From positions 8,297,898-8,361,897 of the forward strand of contig OX123199.2 in NCBI GenBank assembly GCA_944739405.2: DNA of 64,000 nucleotides, read 5' to 3'. This document shows positions 10,371-22,969 of this stretch, piece after piece. Each line of letters starts with the position of its first letter. Position 1 is the first letter of the stretch. The position numbers and the translations under genes were made by a program. The stretch comes from Euclidia mi. Lineage: Eukaryota > Arthropoda > Insecta > Lepidoptera > Erebidae. The notes under the pieces were generated by a model. That model did no database searches and was not told the DNA's origin. It worked only from the letters and a program-made list of their open reading frames with translations.

Positions 10371-12921
10371 GTCCGGTCAAATTAGACTAAAAAATAGGGG
10401 TGAGGTTACAAAAATTCCCACTTGGCTGAATATTGGTAGGATTGTTCAATACACTATTATAAAGGAAATGTTAAAAGCCCTCATCGATCACGTGCAAAAA
10501 ATTTTACTCGGGGTCAAAGGTCACAAAAACGGGTTTCTCGCGATTTTCAGCAAAATGGTAAATTTTATCATAAAATTAGCTCAGACGAAAATTGTAGATC
10601 AGATAATTATCTATAAAAAATGTCTAAATACTTTTTTTCCTAAGAGCCACCGTTTTTGAGATATAACAATTCAAAAAGTTGAAAGAGTTGTAATCGTCAT
10701 AATACGCACCACTTGGATTTGTCTTAAGCTCCTCTGTGCATAGAGAGACCAGTCTGTTATCATGACATACATAGATATCAGTCGTTTAAATCAGATGCTC
10801 TTATGCAGCTTTAAACATATGCTATCAATATTGACTATTTATTTACATACTGAACGTTTTTTTTTTTTTTCAAAGAAAAATAAAACACGACTGAATCCAC
10901 AAAAAATATATAGCCTATATCACGTGAGGATTCCAACAATAGCCCACTCATCGAAATCGGTTCAGCCATTTAGAAGTTATGGCGGAATAAAGAAACTCAC
11001 GTACATTTCATATTGCAATTCTCTGTGACATTTTGACGAAGCCTATTGCGGATAACCGTATGTATATTTTTATTTCATGGTGCATGAATAAATGAAATAT
11101 GATTTATGATTATAAAAAAAACAATACTTACACTACTTTTTTTGGCAGTCGTGTAAAATAGTGAGCCGACGACGGATTCTTAACGTGTTACTTATATAGG
11201 ATTACCAAGGATAAAAAGATGTTTCAGGTTCCCTAATGTATGAAAAAGGTTTGGTGAATAGTAAAAACACAAGATTTCATTTTACAATATTTTATTATTC
11301 ATCATCCTCTATAACTAGCACATCATCTAAAAAGGCAGCTGGTGCAAAGATATTTTGTTGATGTCTAGCCCATCCCAAATACCAAACGATGATCATTACA
11401 TGAGCGCAACATCCTAGCGTACGCCGACCAACGAGGCGACTACAGCAATATTCAGTGATTCCTATTCGTCCAGGTATATATTTTCAATCAAAACATAAAC
11501 ATAATATTGTTTCCGACTTATGTGTCTTGATTTTATTCTACCTCTTATTAAAATAGCGTCATCACTGCCTCTGAGATTATATTCAGTTGTTTCTATATTA
11601 TGTTCCCTACGGACTTCAACTGCCGTGGCCACGACCACAAACACTCATTTTGGCTGTAGAAACCGGGCACGGTAACAATATCCAAGAAACAGGGCAGTAT
11701 CGGAATCCTTATACACGCACAAATCACAAAGAGGCAATATCAGAGTCCATAAACAGTTTGAGTCATATAACAAGAAGCGAAAACAGAGTCCTTGGGCAAT
11801 CCTTCCTTACCTAGTCCTTGGGTCAAAAAGAATACTGAAAACAGAGGAAAAGCCACGGGCAAAAGCAGCGAAAACACTCAGAAAACACAAACAAACAAGC
11901 GCGTGCGACAGCGAGATGATGTCAAAAAAATCGAAATGTCAAATGTCATGTTATATTTTTTTTATAGCTCTGAATGGCCATCTTTTAGCCAGAGCGCCCA
12001 GTCTTACTTTAAATGTCGAAAGAAGTTATTAATACTGTACTTTATTTAAAATCCGCATAGAACTAAACGTAACAAGCAAAAAATAGTATTATTAATATTA
12101 ATTAACTATTTAAATCTCTTAATATATAAAAAAAACATTCATGGTTCTATCTTAGAAAAATAATTATTTACTCTGGCAACCTTGTGGCTTTCTGACAAAC
12201 CCACGACAAACCAAAGAAATGGCCATTACGAAAAGCCGGCAATCAATTAACATAATAGCTATTTTTAATTTTATACTTTTATAATGTTTAATACGATTTT
12301 CTATATTTTAGTCTAATTTAGATAAGGCTAGGCTTATCTAAATTAGACTAAAATATAGAAAATCGTATTAAACATTTCATGAATTTTGGTTGTAATGAGT
12401 TTTTAAGATGCTGCTAGTGCACTGAACTTAAAATCTGCCATAGCTCTTTTCTTATTTTTTTTAATTTACACCACTTTCATCATTTTCAACCCTTGTCAAT
12501 ATCTACAGTTATTCAATAGTTTCAAATTAAACAGAATCATAAAAGATCAGTGGAATAGGCCTACCGGGGAAACCACATTAAAAAAACGCGTTAAGTACAC
12601 TACCTCAAAGGTGGCATGGAAACGTGTGCATATTAATGACGATTACATCTCTTTCAACTTTTTGAATCGTTATATCTCAAAAACGGTGGCTCTTAGGAAA
12701 AAAGTATTTAGACATTTACTATTCTACAATTTTTGTCATCATTTTGCTGAAAATCGTGAAAAACCCGTTTTGTTTTACCTTTGACCTCGAGTAAATTTTT
12801 TTGCACGTGCCGGATCGATGAGAACTTTTCACATATCCTTTATGATAGTGTATTGAAAAATTCTACCAATATTCAGCCAAGTGGGAATTTTTGTAACCTT
12901 GGATGTCTAAATTGACCGGAC
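10371..12921. mobile_element. DNA element with long terminal inverted repeats, TA target
   Basis: GTCCGGTCAAATTAGAC at 10371 and its inverted counterpart ending at 12921 are each next to TA. The inverted ends match over roughly 310-340 bases (about 10371-10710 against 12605-12921) with scattered substitutions. Examples are the shared 'AAATTCCCACTTGGCTGAA' and a shared 'GGTCAAAGGT'. No transposase was recognised in the 1.9-kb middle, so it is probably non-autonomous. The TA target suggests the Tc1/mariner group, but the arms are unusually long for it; superfamily unassigned. Confidence 0.72.
12283..12376. repeat. Perfect 44-bp inverted repeat, 6-base loop
   Basis: Arms 12283-12326 and 12333-12376 are exact reverse complements; the loop is GCTAGG. 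The loop-proximal arm (AAATTAGACTAAAATATAG) resembles bases 10380-10398 near the left end of the surrounding inverted-repeat element. It would form a very stable hairpin in RNA or single-stranded DNA. Confidence 0.9.
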
Positions 12922-14719
12922 TATAAATCTAATAATTTACCTGTGAATGTTAGTTTTTTAAATTCACTATGAGTTTGATTCTAAATCATAAGATACGATT
13001 TATTATTTTCATTAAAGACTATAATTATTATATTCACGAAAGATACATTACCTCCATCGTAAACACTGTACCGGCGACTTATGCCTATGCGAGCGTCGAT
13101 GATATTTGAGCATTTTGCGTAAAAATGTTCATTTCACCGACGCAATCAGATGCGATAACACTTAACAGTCGTTAATCGTTGTCAAAATCACTTGGCACTG
13201 ACACCACCAATACTAATTGCCAGCATGTATCAACAGTTATAATTCGCACAAGTAAGAAGACTACCACAGATAGCAATTACTTGAGCATAGTTATTAAAAG
13301 CAGACAGTGACCCACAATGCGTATGCGCCTACTGTTATGTTACGCTTGGATAGCAAATCTCTAACGTCGATCTGCTTCTCTTGACTATAATCGCACTATT
13401 ATAGTTCCATGAGAGTTATACAATGACTAGTAATGTTTAAAAACAAGCAATGCATTTTTTAAATATCTTACGTAACATAGACAATAAATTATTCCCCCGA
13501 TTGTAAAGCATTCTAGAATTTAAAACATAATGGTGTATTCTCAGATGTCATGTAAACATAAGTGAATAAAGTGAATACCGCAGATTTATGCATTAATTTA
13601 TACCGCCAAATGAATCATAAAAATAAGAATTGCAATATTAGTTACATGAGATTCACATAATATACATTTATATAGGTCCTTGAATGCCCACTACATACCG
13701 TGCAGTATTATCTGAACTATTTTAACTGTAAAGTCGAACTGTGCCTACTGATAAAACATGGGTTCTTGTTAGCACGAGATCCAACTATTAAAATGCACTT
13801 TTCCAAAATATTAATCTCAATGTTATATCTTTATTTCATTTTTATTTTTTTGCGCCACTTTAACAGGCATATATTCATTCATAATTCCGACCATTATGAA
13901 AATCTATTTAGTATTTAATGAATTTTAATAAAATCACATGAATGTACGATGTGGCAGTGGAATCTTAGTCTATGTATGTTATCTTCTTTTATTTTTATGA
14001 TCGTGTTAAAATGTGTAGAAGAAAATTTAGAACACCGACAGAAATGCACTGTTTTCTAGCCACACACTTGCAGTTTCCACGGCACTGTTTGTTTTGAATG
14101 TCATTTCATATCACGCACCCACTCTCAAACGCAATCAGCAGGCACGATCATTATGAACTATTTCTCTACAAAGTTTCGAATACCAGCCATACCGGGCTAA
14201 ACCGGTCACATTATAGACACCTAGAATGTATAGGAATCAACCCAAAGTTGATAGACACAAAATAAATGTATTGCCTTTTAATCCAGCTTTGTTAGGAATA
14301 TACTAACGTAAAAGCCATCAATGAGATAAAATGACGAGGACTTAGTAATTCATCACAAACGTACGTTGTCAAATACTGATGTAAAAGGATAAAAAGTATT
14401 TCATAAGCAATACAACTGTTTGGCGACAATGTTTACAATAGGAAAGTACTTCAGCTTAAAATTCCATAAGCTTCATCAGTAATATACGGAGATTTTGCTA
14501 AGAGTCCAACTACGATTAATATGGAAATGGAAAATGGAAAGTGACATACATTTTGATGCAATATGAAAACGCTAAATTCCAGTATGGAAATTTAATAGTC
14601 GCTGGAAGACAAGAACACTGGAGACTGTCATCAACGTCGGTGACATACAAATTACATGTAGCTAAACTTAAATATCTCTACTATAATGTAATACTTTTAT
14701 TTGGTGTATTCTTTTTTAA
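12922..14719. other. No gene seen
   Basis: AT-rich intergenic or intronic sequence. The few frames of 70-90 codons are of low complexity and have no motif or splice-site support. Confidence 0.45.
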
Positions 14720-14790
14720 TAACTCCCACACTAGGACTAAATTCTGTGTCGCGGTGTACTTTACAAACATAGAACTAACGGACACAATAC
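14720..14790 (+). repeat. Dispersed repeat (family C), copy 1
   Basis: Begins AACTCCCACACTAGGACTAA and continues through CTTTACAAACATA to AACGGACACAAT. The same block recurs at 26620-26712, 29920-30005 and, degraded, 60100-60165. Class unknown; likely a fragment of a longer lepidopteran repeat. Confidence 0.7.
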
Positions 14791-16028
14791 AAAAATATGG
14801 TACGTTTTTGTGGCAATAGGTGTGAGCGCAAAATCCCGTCATTGTGCGCGAGGTCCGTCCGACGCGACGGTCCGACGTCCAACGGAGCAGTGAGAAGAAC
14901 CTTAATTTTAAAAATTAGCGTATTTGCAAGGCTGCGTGACATACTTCGCAATCAAACCAACGGTACGTTGCGGTTCTCAGAGCCGAACTACGTCTAATTC
15001 ATTAACACCTAATAGTTTTTACTTGGTGATTTAACGTGATTAGTATCTATTGATCAGTTGAAACGCTATTAAAATGTCTCTCAATACCTAAAAAATACAC
15101 GTTATGAATAATAAATCTCATAACTACTCCCAACGTCATAGGTACGTTAGAATTAAAGGGGTATACTGCGTATCTGTAAGTAAAAAGGCCGATATTTTCC
15201 TAACCTAAAAATATAGTAGTGGCTTTGGGTCGCGAAACTTTTGAGCGTTTCTGCTTTTATCCAAACATTATAAGTATAGGTACTTCTAGTAATCAGCATT
15301 GTTGCAAATGGCGGTGCGTATTCCCTGCCTACTCCTTTAGAGAACAGTTTAAAATGAAATTTATAACGCATAATCCAATCACAATATCACCGGCAATAAA
15401 AAAAAGTTTAACTCAGTACTCAAATGCCGACATTGTTTTCTAAAGACCAAAATTGCAAAAATTTTTTACGTGGTAGGTATAGTTAGCTTTGAAAAGATCA
15501 AAACGAATAAAATTATTCCAATCTTTTTCGAACTATTCTGCAGTGAGGCAGTAACAAGAACAACATAATGTTAGCACGCCGATAGTAAATGTAGATAACG
15601 TTAGCTACTAGTGAGACGCGAGCTGCGTAGCTAATTTCAAGAAAGTTCCTGTAATTCGTATATTTTGCCAACATAACGCAACCCACTTGTCACACAAAAC
15701 CAGTTGAGTCGGTCTAATCGCGCGGCCGTCTCTGACAATGATCACGACATGTTATAAAAATATGCACTAGGTTCTACAATACATCGCAAGGAAGATAATT
15801 ATCTTGAACTATGAACGTACCATGCTCCAAAGAAGTTCAACAGAAACTAACCAAATATCTCTATACCTCGAACGTTTTTTATTTTAGTTTGTGACAGAAG
15901 CGGACTTCACATCGATATTTAAGTTTCTAACTTAATTCACATAATAAAATGTAACTAGTGATGCAGTTTTAATACAACTTGGTAACAAAAATGGTTAAAA
16001 AGAATTAACTATCCAAATTATATAATAT
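14791..16028. other. No gene seen; one short GC-rich patch
   Basis: 14845-14895 is locally GC-rich with repeated GTCCGACG-type words, but no open frame with motifs. The rest is AT-rich. Confidence 0.4.
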
Positions 16029-16143
16029 CTCCATCCAAAGGTTGCCTGGTAGGTATCGCTTTAAGCGATAAGGCCGCCCTTTGTACTTTACCTAAGTTTT
16101 CTATTATGTTGATACTGGTGTACAATAAAGTTTAAATAAATAA
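16029..16143 (+). mobile_element. 3' tail of a non-LTR retrotransposon
   Basis: Contains a small stem (ATCGCTTTAAGCGAT), GGCCGCC, a TGTACAATAAAG segment and an AAATAAATAA end. The same tail appears reversed in the nested insertion at 30717-30822. Only the tail is present, as in heavily 5'-truncated LINE copies. Confidence 0.6.
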
Positions 16144-16627
16144 ATAACTGAAGGTTCAGTTAGAATCAGAATAATTCTCAAACGAATTCAAAATTCATTT
16201 CTTAAGCTGGTTGGGAGCAAACGGCAGTTAGAAATATTCTCCAAACAAAAAAAAAATTTGAATCCGCGTTATCATGCAACAAACAATACAAGCGAATTGA
16301 GAACCTCTTCCTTTTTTCAAGAGGTAACTACGATTTTCATGAATGTATCTCAAACTGTTGGAGATATAACCATCCAAAATCGTAATTTTTATCACTACCT
16401 AATTGACTTATTAAAATTTTCCCACCGACGAAAGGAAATACAATTGAAATCCTATTTTCAAGTCTTCTTTTCAACTTTAACATCAAGGCAAGTTAGATAC
16501 AGACTAGTTATTTTACGTAATCAGGTCAATAGGCTCTTATAAAGTCTTAGACTGTTGGTAGAAGCTGTAGTACAAATGAAAGCATGAGCTCCAATGATTC
16601 ATCCTGCGATCCATACATTCCTAATTA

Positions 16628-16905
16628 CATACATACATACATACATATCGTCACGCCTTTTATCCCCGAAGGGGTAGGCAGAGGTGTATTTCTACACCCA
16701 CTTTTCGCCAGATATACTTTAGTCCCACGTAATAAGGGGCGAGCCTATTGCCGTACCGGGCACATTTCCAGACTCCGTGCTGCTACTGAGAATTTCGTGA
16801 CAGAAAAACCCAATAACTGCCCGACCCAGGAATCGAACCCGGGACCTCCCGATCCCACGCGCACATTTATGCCGCGAGACCAACGAGGCAGACAAGACCA
16901 CCGAG
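16628..16905 (-). mobile_element. tRNA-derived SINE with LINE-like tail and 13-bp target duplication
   Basis: On the minus strand it has a tRNA-like head with a perfect polymerase III B box (GGTTCGATTCC, near 16830-16840), a spacer, and a tail CTCTGCCTACCCC plus GGCGTGA, ending in TATG microsatellite repeats at 16628-16650. ACATTCCTAATTA flanks it exactly at 16615-16627 and 16906-16918, defining both ends. The tail matches the last coding bases of the RTE-like LINE at 6631-10060 and 50375-52022, so that LINE probably copied it. It is not a functional tRNA gene: no good acceptor stem is seen. Confidence 0.88.
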
Positions 16906-16918
16906 ACATTCCTAATTA

Positions 16919-19224
16919 AATAGTTATATTATATTTTGAATAGCAAACAATATTGTGGCAGAAAATCGAAAAATGGATATTTGCAACCAGTTTTCTTTAA
17001 AATAGATTTGAGGGTCATCTATTCTACAGAATTTGGCACCCATTTAGTTCTTAGGTTGCGTGCAACAAGGGCCATTGAGCACAGCCAACAGTGGCTGTCG
17101 CGCCACAAAAGTGGCTGTTGGTCGATACTATTGCACGGTGGTGGCGACTGGTGGCTACAACAATTTGTGACACTCTTTTGCTGTACAGCCGTACAGAAGA
17201 TTTGATTGCGCTCCTAACAAGTAAAACATCAATATAAAAATTCTATGTATATGGACTGGCATACGCGGTACGCCTCGACCAATTAAAAAGCGCTTTTTAT
17301 TTGATCGAAGTCTGTACCAATTAAAATAGAAAGTAAGATAGGTATATCCAGGCGCACTGATCAAAAGGTACTACAAAATTGCAGCACTGATAATTGTAAT
17401 TATAAAATCACGTATAGGTGAAGCGATATGAGCATTCCGGTACACAAGACAGTTTCTAGTGTCGCCGGAGCGAGGCGCATTCCGCACGCGTCGGCGGCCA
17501 ATCGGAACCGACAGATTTCCACCACATTCGTGGCAGCCTCGTTCTTGTACACTATTCACATTATAATAAACTAGTTGTGTCACACTACTCTGCCAAACAG
17601 CTAACAAGGTGAAAATATTCGCCAGTTTTCACAGATAGGCAACGCTTGGGTAATTGATATTATCTACGATTTCCCAAGCGTATTAACGTCGATGTTTAAA
17701 ATAAAACCTACCATAAAGATTGACACCTCTGCCTACCCCTAAAGATTTGAAACAAATACATCTATTACATAAACTAACAAGAATAGGAGTAATTTAAATA
17801 TTCCTATGTACAAATATGTTACTAAATTTGAAAAGAAATGTATACTTGTACTTTACAAAGAGATCGCTGGGTTTTAAGACGGATTTATTTAACGTAAAAG
17901 CTTTAAAAAGCCAGTACAAATAAGCGCAGTGTTTGCAGTTCAGGTCTAGAATAAGCTTTGTTGACTTGTTCGTTTGTGCGGATTGTCTGTAAGCCTATTA
18001 AAGCTACCCGAACACAATAAATAATTCTTATTAACAAGGCGTGTCTAGTTTAATTTAAGAGGACGTCCTACTACCTCCGTAAGAGACGCTTTGTAGACAT
18101 TTCTACTTTTGCCTAATTTACTATTAAGGTAGCTAAGCCGAATGTACATATATTCTAGATGCAGTTCGTCACGCTGTTAAAAATTATTAACTAGTTCTTT
18201 TCCTACTGTCACTGTGGGTCAATGTCAATATAATCAATTTCAAACATATCCGTCGTTCGTCAGACAAAAGCCAAACAATTTGCTATGAAATAATTAAATA
18301 ATAAAATCCCAAAGATCGACTCATGTAATATGTCATTGGTGCATCTAAACCGCAGTTAGTTACTTTTTGATCGACAACATTTAGAAGACATACGGCTACA
18401 TTCAGCAACTTATAGCAACAGTCTATGGTCTCTATGGAGTCACCTCGAGTATTTTTATGTTATGCTCTAACAATGTCAAATGTTACTCAATTAAAAGTAA
18501 CTGCAATATAGATGCATGAATAGAAACATCCAGCGGTTACTGATGTAGAGACAATTTTTGTTGATTTTCACAGATTGTCAAATTATTCAAACTATACATT
18601 GATCTCATCATCACCATGCACCACAGTGCTGAAAATTATATAATGAGCATAAATAATGAACTTATTAATTGTACAACTGAATTGGCGGCTAACGATTGGG
18701 ACGATTAAAATTGCATAACGAAAAACGTTTAAATGAAGATGTACAACAAATCAATGAGAAATGGTGAAGTGTCGGGGTGCACATCAGTTGTATGTTTAAT
18801 TTAATGACCATTGAACCTCGTAAAAATTCTGCTCATGATGCGAGCACAAGCCCTCGAGAAAGAGAGCTCTAACTGGCCTACAATTAGGGCTCAGTTGTAG
18901 TTTTATGGGCAGTTAAAACGCATCCATCGACGGACATTTTATATCCGGTTTTATTAGCCTAAACCAGCGGCGCATCGGGATTCAAAAGTAACCGATCGGC
19001 GCCTTCCTGCCACCGACGCACGCCGCCACACTTATAATTTACTCCTTTGTACACTCATTGTCACGTCTTTCTCTTGCAACTTGTATTATGAATGCTACTT
19101 CGCACGCGTAGTTACATCGTTGTTGACATACCAAGCATCTTGCGAGCATAATGTGTCATAATAAAACAAACTAGCAAATAACAACGTAAATATGATTATA
19201 TGAAACCTTTATAAGCATAATAGA
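16919..19224. other. No gene seen
   Basis: 17060-17160 has GTGGCTG/GCCACA words forming small stems. 17440-17550 is GC-rich with a short minus-strand frame, but no family is recognised. The rest is AT-rich, with no splice-bounded exon found. Confidence 0.4.
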
Positions 19225-19385
19225 CGTCGCCAGCGGCTTCGCCCGCGTCGATTATACATATAAACCTTCCTCTTGAATCATTCTATCTATTAAAAAAACC
19301 GCATTAAAATCCATTGCGTAGTTTTTAAGATTTACAGATATATAGGGACAGACAGACTTAGTTTTATACTATGTAGTGAAGTATG
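19225..19385 (-). repeat. Dispersed repeat fragment, GCGGCTTCGCCCGCG type
   Basis: Begins GCCAGCGGCTTCGCCCGCG and runs through an imperfect copy of sequence typical of lepidopteran Helitron-related repeats. Related termini occur at 20285 and 31507. Fragment only. Confidence 0.4.
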
Positions 19386-20284
19386 ATGTGCAATAATATA
19401 ACGAAGACACTAGGAGAAAACCTAACCTAAATACCTATTTACGGCGCACCAACGTAGCCTGGTAGTGTGGTGGTTAATAGCAACTGATATAGAAGTCTCT
19501 CAGTTGTTCTGTCGTAGCGAACACGGCACACTTTGTATTGTAATAATGTGTAATGATTTTTCAATAATATTATAACGAATTGCTCGCAGTATTCGTCGTT
19601 AACCATTGTCTTAAAACACAAGCGCTGTTCAGGGTGACTTCTTCGATAAACATAGTCTGTAGTTGCATTCCAGCCATGGCCAATACGTCAACACGCCAAG
19701 GACATCAGTTATCAATTATACTAAAGCTACATGCCAAATTAATAACAATAGAATGATGCACAACTTTTTTTTTTATTTTTTATTTATTTTACAGTTTTAG
19801 GAAAACTTACAGCTACATTTTAAGTCTTGGCTTGGGAAACGATGTCAAAATCAAGAATGTGCAATTTAATAAACACAAGAACTCCTTCTGTTCAACCAGT
19901 GTTAGGTATCAATTTATATATAAGATAGCAGATGTTTTCTCACATCTAAAGAAGAAACAAGACGTACAATTTGACAAACATTGTAAATCAAGCTCGTGAT
20001 TTGTAAAGGATTGGCTGATATCCTCTGGGATCGAGCGGGTTAATTTAAACAGAATCGAGTACAAAAAAGAAGGCCAATTAAAAGTTTTGACAGATAGCAG
20101 ATAAAATAAGTGATAATAAATAATATGTATAAGGTGACAGTGACAGTATGCACGCAAGAAATATACACAATTAAATCCTATAACTAGTCACCAAAGAAGG
20201 AATTACACAGGCTTTTTTTAAGCCACCCTTTGAAGTATCCAACTCTAGTTTAACAGGTTTTATGGATGATCATTTTATATGTAA
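19386..20284. other. No gene seen
   Basis: AT-rich. A T-run at 19768-19785 may mark the tail of an old retroposon. Confidence 0.35.
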
Positions 20285-20420
20285 CTAGCTTTTGCCCGCG
20301 GCTTCCTTCACGTTAAATTCGGGGTAACACAAAACTCCTTCATCGTTCGATTGTAATTTCCGTTTTAATTCTCTTCATAGAGACTAATAAGAAATATAAC
20401 CGCAAGAAGTATTTAAAACA
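20285..20420 (-). mobile_element. Helitron-type terminus fragment
   Basis: On the minus strand it ends in GCCGCGGGCAAAAGCTAG at 20285, with CTAG as the last four bases. A related copy with a mutated end lies at 31507-32235. The 5' end is not defined. Confidence 0.45.
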
Positions 20421-20440
20421 TGTCTGTAAACAGTATTTTT

Positions 20441-21810
20441 AGAGTTCCGTAGTCAAAAATGGCTAAACACGGTATCCTTATAGACGCGCTATGTCTGTCA
20501 GTCTATCCGTATGTCACAGCCACTTTATGCCGAAACTATTCAGTTTACACATTTGAAAATTGGTAGGTAGATGTATTCTGTGAACCGCTTTACGAAGTTT
20601 TAGAAAATTATAAATATTGAATATAAAGGAGGGGTCTTCATACATGGACCACCTTACTGTTTTCCTATTTTATCCATCCTTAGTCCACATTTTATCCTTC
20701 ATACATAGAACTGATGTGGAAAATGGGTCGTTAAAAATTACTTTGAGGTTCCTAAAACCATTGTTTCTCAAAGTCAATCGTTTGAAAGATATACGGTTCC
20801 AAAGTGGTAAAATGTGTGTGTGTCCCTCTAACTAGGGAAGGTGCGTATTTACGCGACCAGGTTTTAAAACCAGGTTTTCGTTTGCAAGTACGCCAACCAG
20901 GTTTCAGCACTGAAATACTTGCAAGACTTTCAAAGTATTTTTTACTTGAACGTACGCGATCGCGTCTCGCGTGTTGGCAACACCCGGTCCTAACGTAGTA
21001 TTTATACTTTCATGGAACATTATTCCTTACTGCTATACATTTACGGAACTTTGTCGCGCAAAACACTAAAATACTTGCAACACCTTCAAAGTATATTTTA
21101 CTTGAAAGTACGCGATCGCGTCTCACGTATTGCCGACTCCCGATTGTATCGTAGTACTTATACTTTCATGGTATAATATTCCTTACTAACATACATTTAC
21201 GGAACATTGTCGAGTAAAACACGAAAATACTTGAAAGTATTTTGAGTACTCGGAAATATAAAACTTGCAAGTTTTTGCGCGACAATGTTCCATAAATGTA
21301 TGGTTGTAAGGAATAAATTTCCATGAACGTATTTAGAAAAGTCAATAACCCTATTTTGCGATAAACATCCGTATTAATATGAAAATAAGGTTTATTTTTC
21401 CATACAAACTTGCAATACCAGGGCATCACACGAAGTTTTCTACACTCGAGTGCTCAAAAACTTGCAAGTATTTTGAAACCTGGTTTTCGACCCTGGTATT
21501 TTTATAAAGACGCACTTGGTATACTTGGTACGCGATTTTGCAAGTACGACTCATGACTACCTCTAACTTTTGAAGTAAGAGAGTGACAAATCTAAAATAA
21601 ATACATGCTGTAGATCGTTATAAAAACTTCCAACGAAAATTAATTTCAACGATATGTATTCAGCAGTTTTTGAAATAAAGCACATCTTAAAAACCACAAA
21701 TATAGCTTTGTCTTTATACAAATACTATTAATAGTTAGTCGAAGATAATGGCTATGGTAAGTGGATACCTCCACTACGGAACCCTTCATGAGCGAGTCTG
21801 ACTCGCAATA
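20441..21810 (+). repeat. Dispersed repeat family F, copy 1, split by a foldback insertion
   Basis: Starts with TTTTTAGAGTTCCGTAG and a CTGTCAGTCTATCCGT segment. It ends with CTACGGAACCC, then GCGAGTCTGACTCGC at about 21790-21808. Other copies are at 25322-25815, 26043-27280 and 39746-40392, with partial ones at 46020-46115 and 61298-61342. No protein is encoded. An insertion at 20834-21559 interrupts this copy. Confidence 0.65.
20834..21559. mobile_element. Foldback element with 156-bp tandem units
   Basis: Inside family F copy 1, the 9-bp CCTCTAACT occurs at 20825-20833 and 21560-21568, consistent with a target duplication. Between them a unit starting AAATACTT recurs at 20913, 21069 and 21225 (exact 156-base spacing). 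An inverted version of part of the unit follows at about 21255-21330. Outer arms share GTGCGT plus an 'AAAACCAGGTTT' block in opposite orientation. The architecture resembles foldback elements; the superfamily is not certain. Confidence 0.62.
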
Positions 21811-22039
21811 GCGAATAGCTTTTATAATGTTTCCTCCTAGGTGTTACTTGTAGCCGTTTGCCATTACAAAGCTTTGGTGCATTAAGATTCCGCATTAACA
21901 GGACTGGAACACTAACATTCAGTCTCAAGTTGCGTGAAGGTACTCCTGATAATTCTAAGGAGTTCTAAAACTCTATAGGGTACGAAGTAACTTGGTCAGT
22001 ATTCATGACATTATCTACCGAAAGGTGCTCAACAACATC

Positions 22040-22555
22040 ACTTTGCATACAGTCAAATGTCAAAGCCATGGTCCGATATATCTCTATACACACTTTCGCA
22101 TTTATGAGTAGAGAATATTGGTTCAGCCGGTTGATCGTGAAATCGGTACATACATACATACACATTTTTGCATTTATACCTAATATTAGTAGGGATTAGC
22201 CAAGGCTGTTACAATAATTATTAGTTTATATAAGTAAGCGAACGAAGTAATGATAGTGCACCATATGACAATGTATAGGTAATGTGACAGTACCACAGTA
22301 CTGACAGATGTTATTACAGCGCATGCGTTCTTACTGCCAATAGGTAGTAGGTTTGTCCCTACAAACTTCAACCATCTCTAAAATCCCTCCCAGATTATTT
22401 TTTGCAACTAATTGTATCCTATGTGTTTTTCCTTGTTCTGGGCTATCTCCCCACTAATTTTCAACCAAATCCGTTCTACCGTTCTTGAGTTATAAATAAT
22501 GTAACTAACACAATTTTTTTATATATATAGATATAAAGATATATAACTTAGTCCT
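22040..22555. repeat. Degraded dispersed-repeat fragments
   Basis: 22100-22200 holds GGTTCAGCCGGTTGATCGTG and a TATACCTAATATTAGTAGGG end. 22430-22510 holds 'TCAACCAAATCCGTTC' followed by a TATATATAG-type end. Both look like 5' ends of Helitron-like or related lepidopteran repeats. The assignment is by general resemblance only. Confidence 0.35.
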
Positions 22556-22639
22556 ACAAACTATTAATGAGACAACTGGTAAAGTAATATTACGTTATTC
22601 TTACATAATGGTATATGCGAGCCCTAAATTTCATTGCAT

Positions 22640-22965
22640 CCATACTTCTCATTCATATCATCTTTCACACAACCCATACATCTCTTCTTTGATGTCCCTC
22701 ATGCTTTATATCCTTCAACCCTCATATTCATCCCTTTTCTAGTCACATGATTTTCATCCTTTCTCATCACATGCCCATACCACGACACACCATGAATATA
22801 CCCTTATATAAATAATATACCTACTGTTTTCCTATTTTATCCATCCTCGTCACCCCACACATCCATGTCAACATCCTCATTTCTGCTTCATGAAATTTTC
22901 TTTCATCCACTTTCTTCACCGCCCAGCATTCCGATCCTTACATTTCAACAGGTTTGCTCCTAAAT
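22640..22965 (-). pseudogene. LINE reverse-transcriptase C-terminal relic (second RTE-type family)
   Basis: With frameshifts, the minus strand reads KVDERKFHEAEMRMLTWMCG, VTRMDKI, a WYGHVMR-like YGHVMRKDENHVTR, and CVKDDMNEKYGC. These are the usual C-terminal motifs of RTE-type LINE proteins. It belongs to a different family from the LINE at 6631-10060 (GHVMRKDENHVTR versus GHMERMDDDRLTK). The frame is broken in several places and no ends or target duplication are defined. Confidence 0.7.
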
Positions 22966-22969
22966 TTCA

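Noticed and set aside
16770..16905. tRNA gene on the minus strand
   Set aside because: Part of a SINE bounded by a 13-bp target duplication, without a plausible acceptor stem.
20825..21568. Mutator-type element based on the 9-bp repeats
   Set aside because: The 9-bp flanks fit, but the extreme ends are not good inverted repeats and no transposase is present, so the superfamily was left open.
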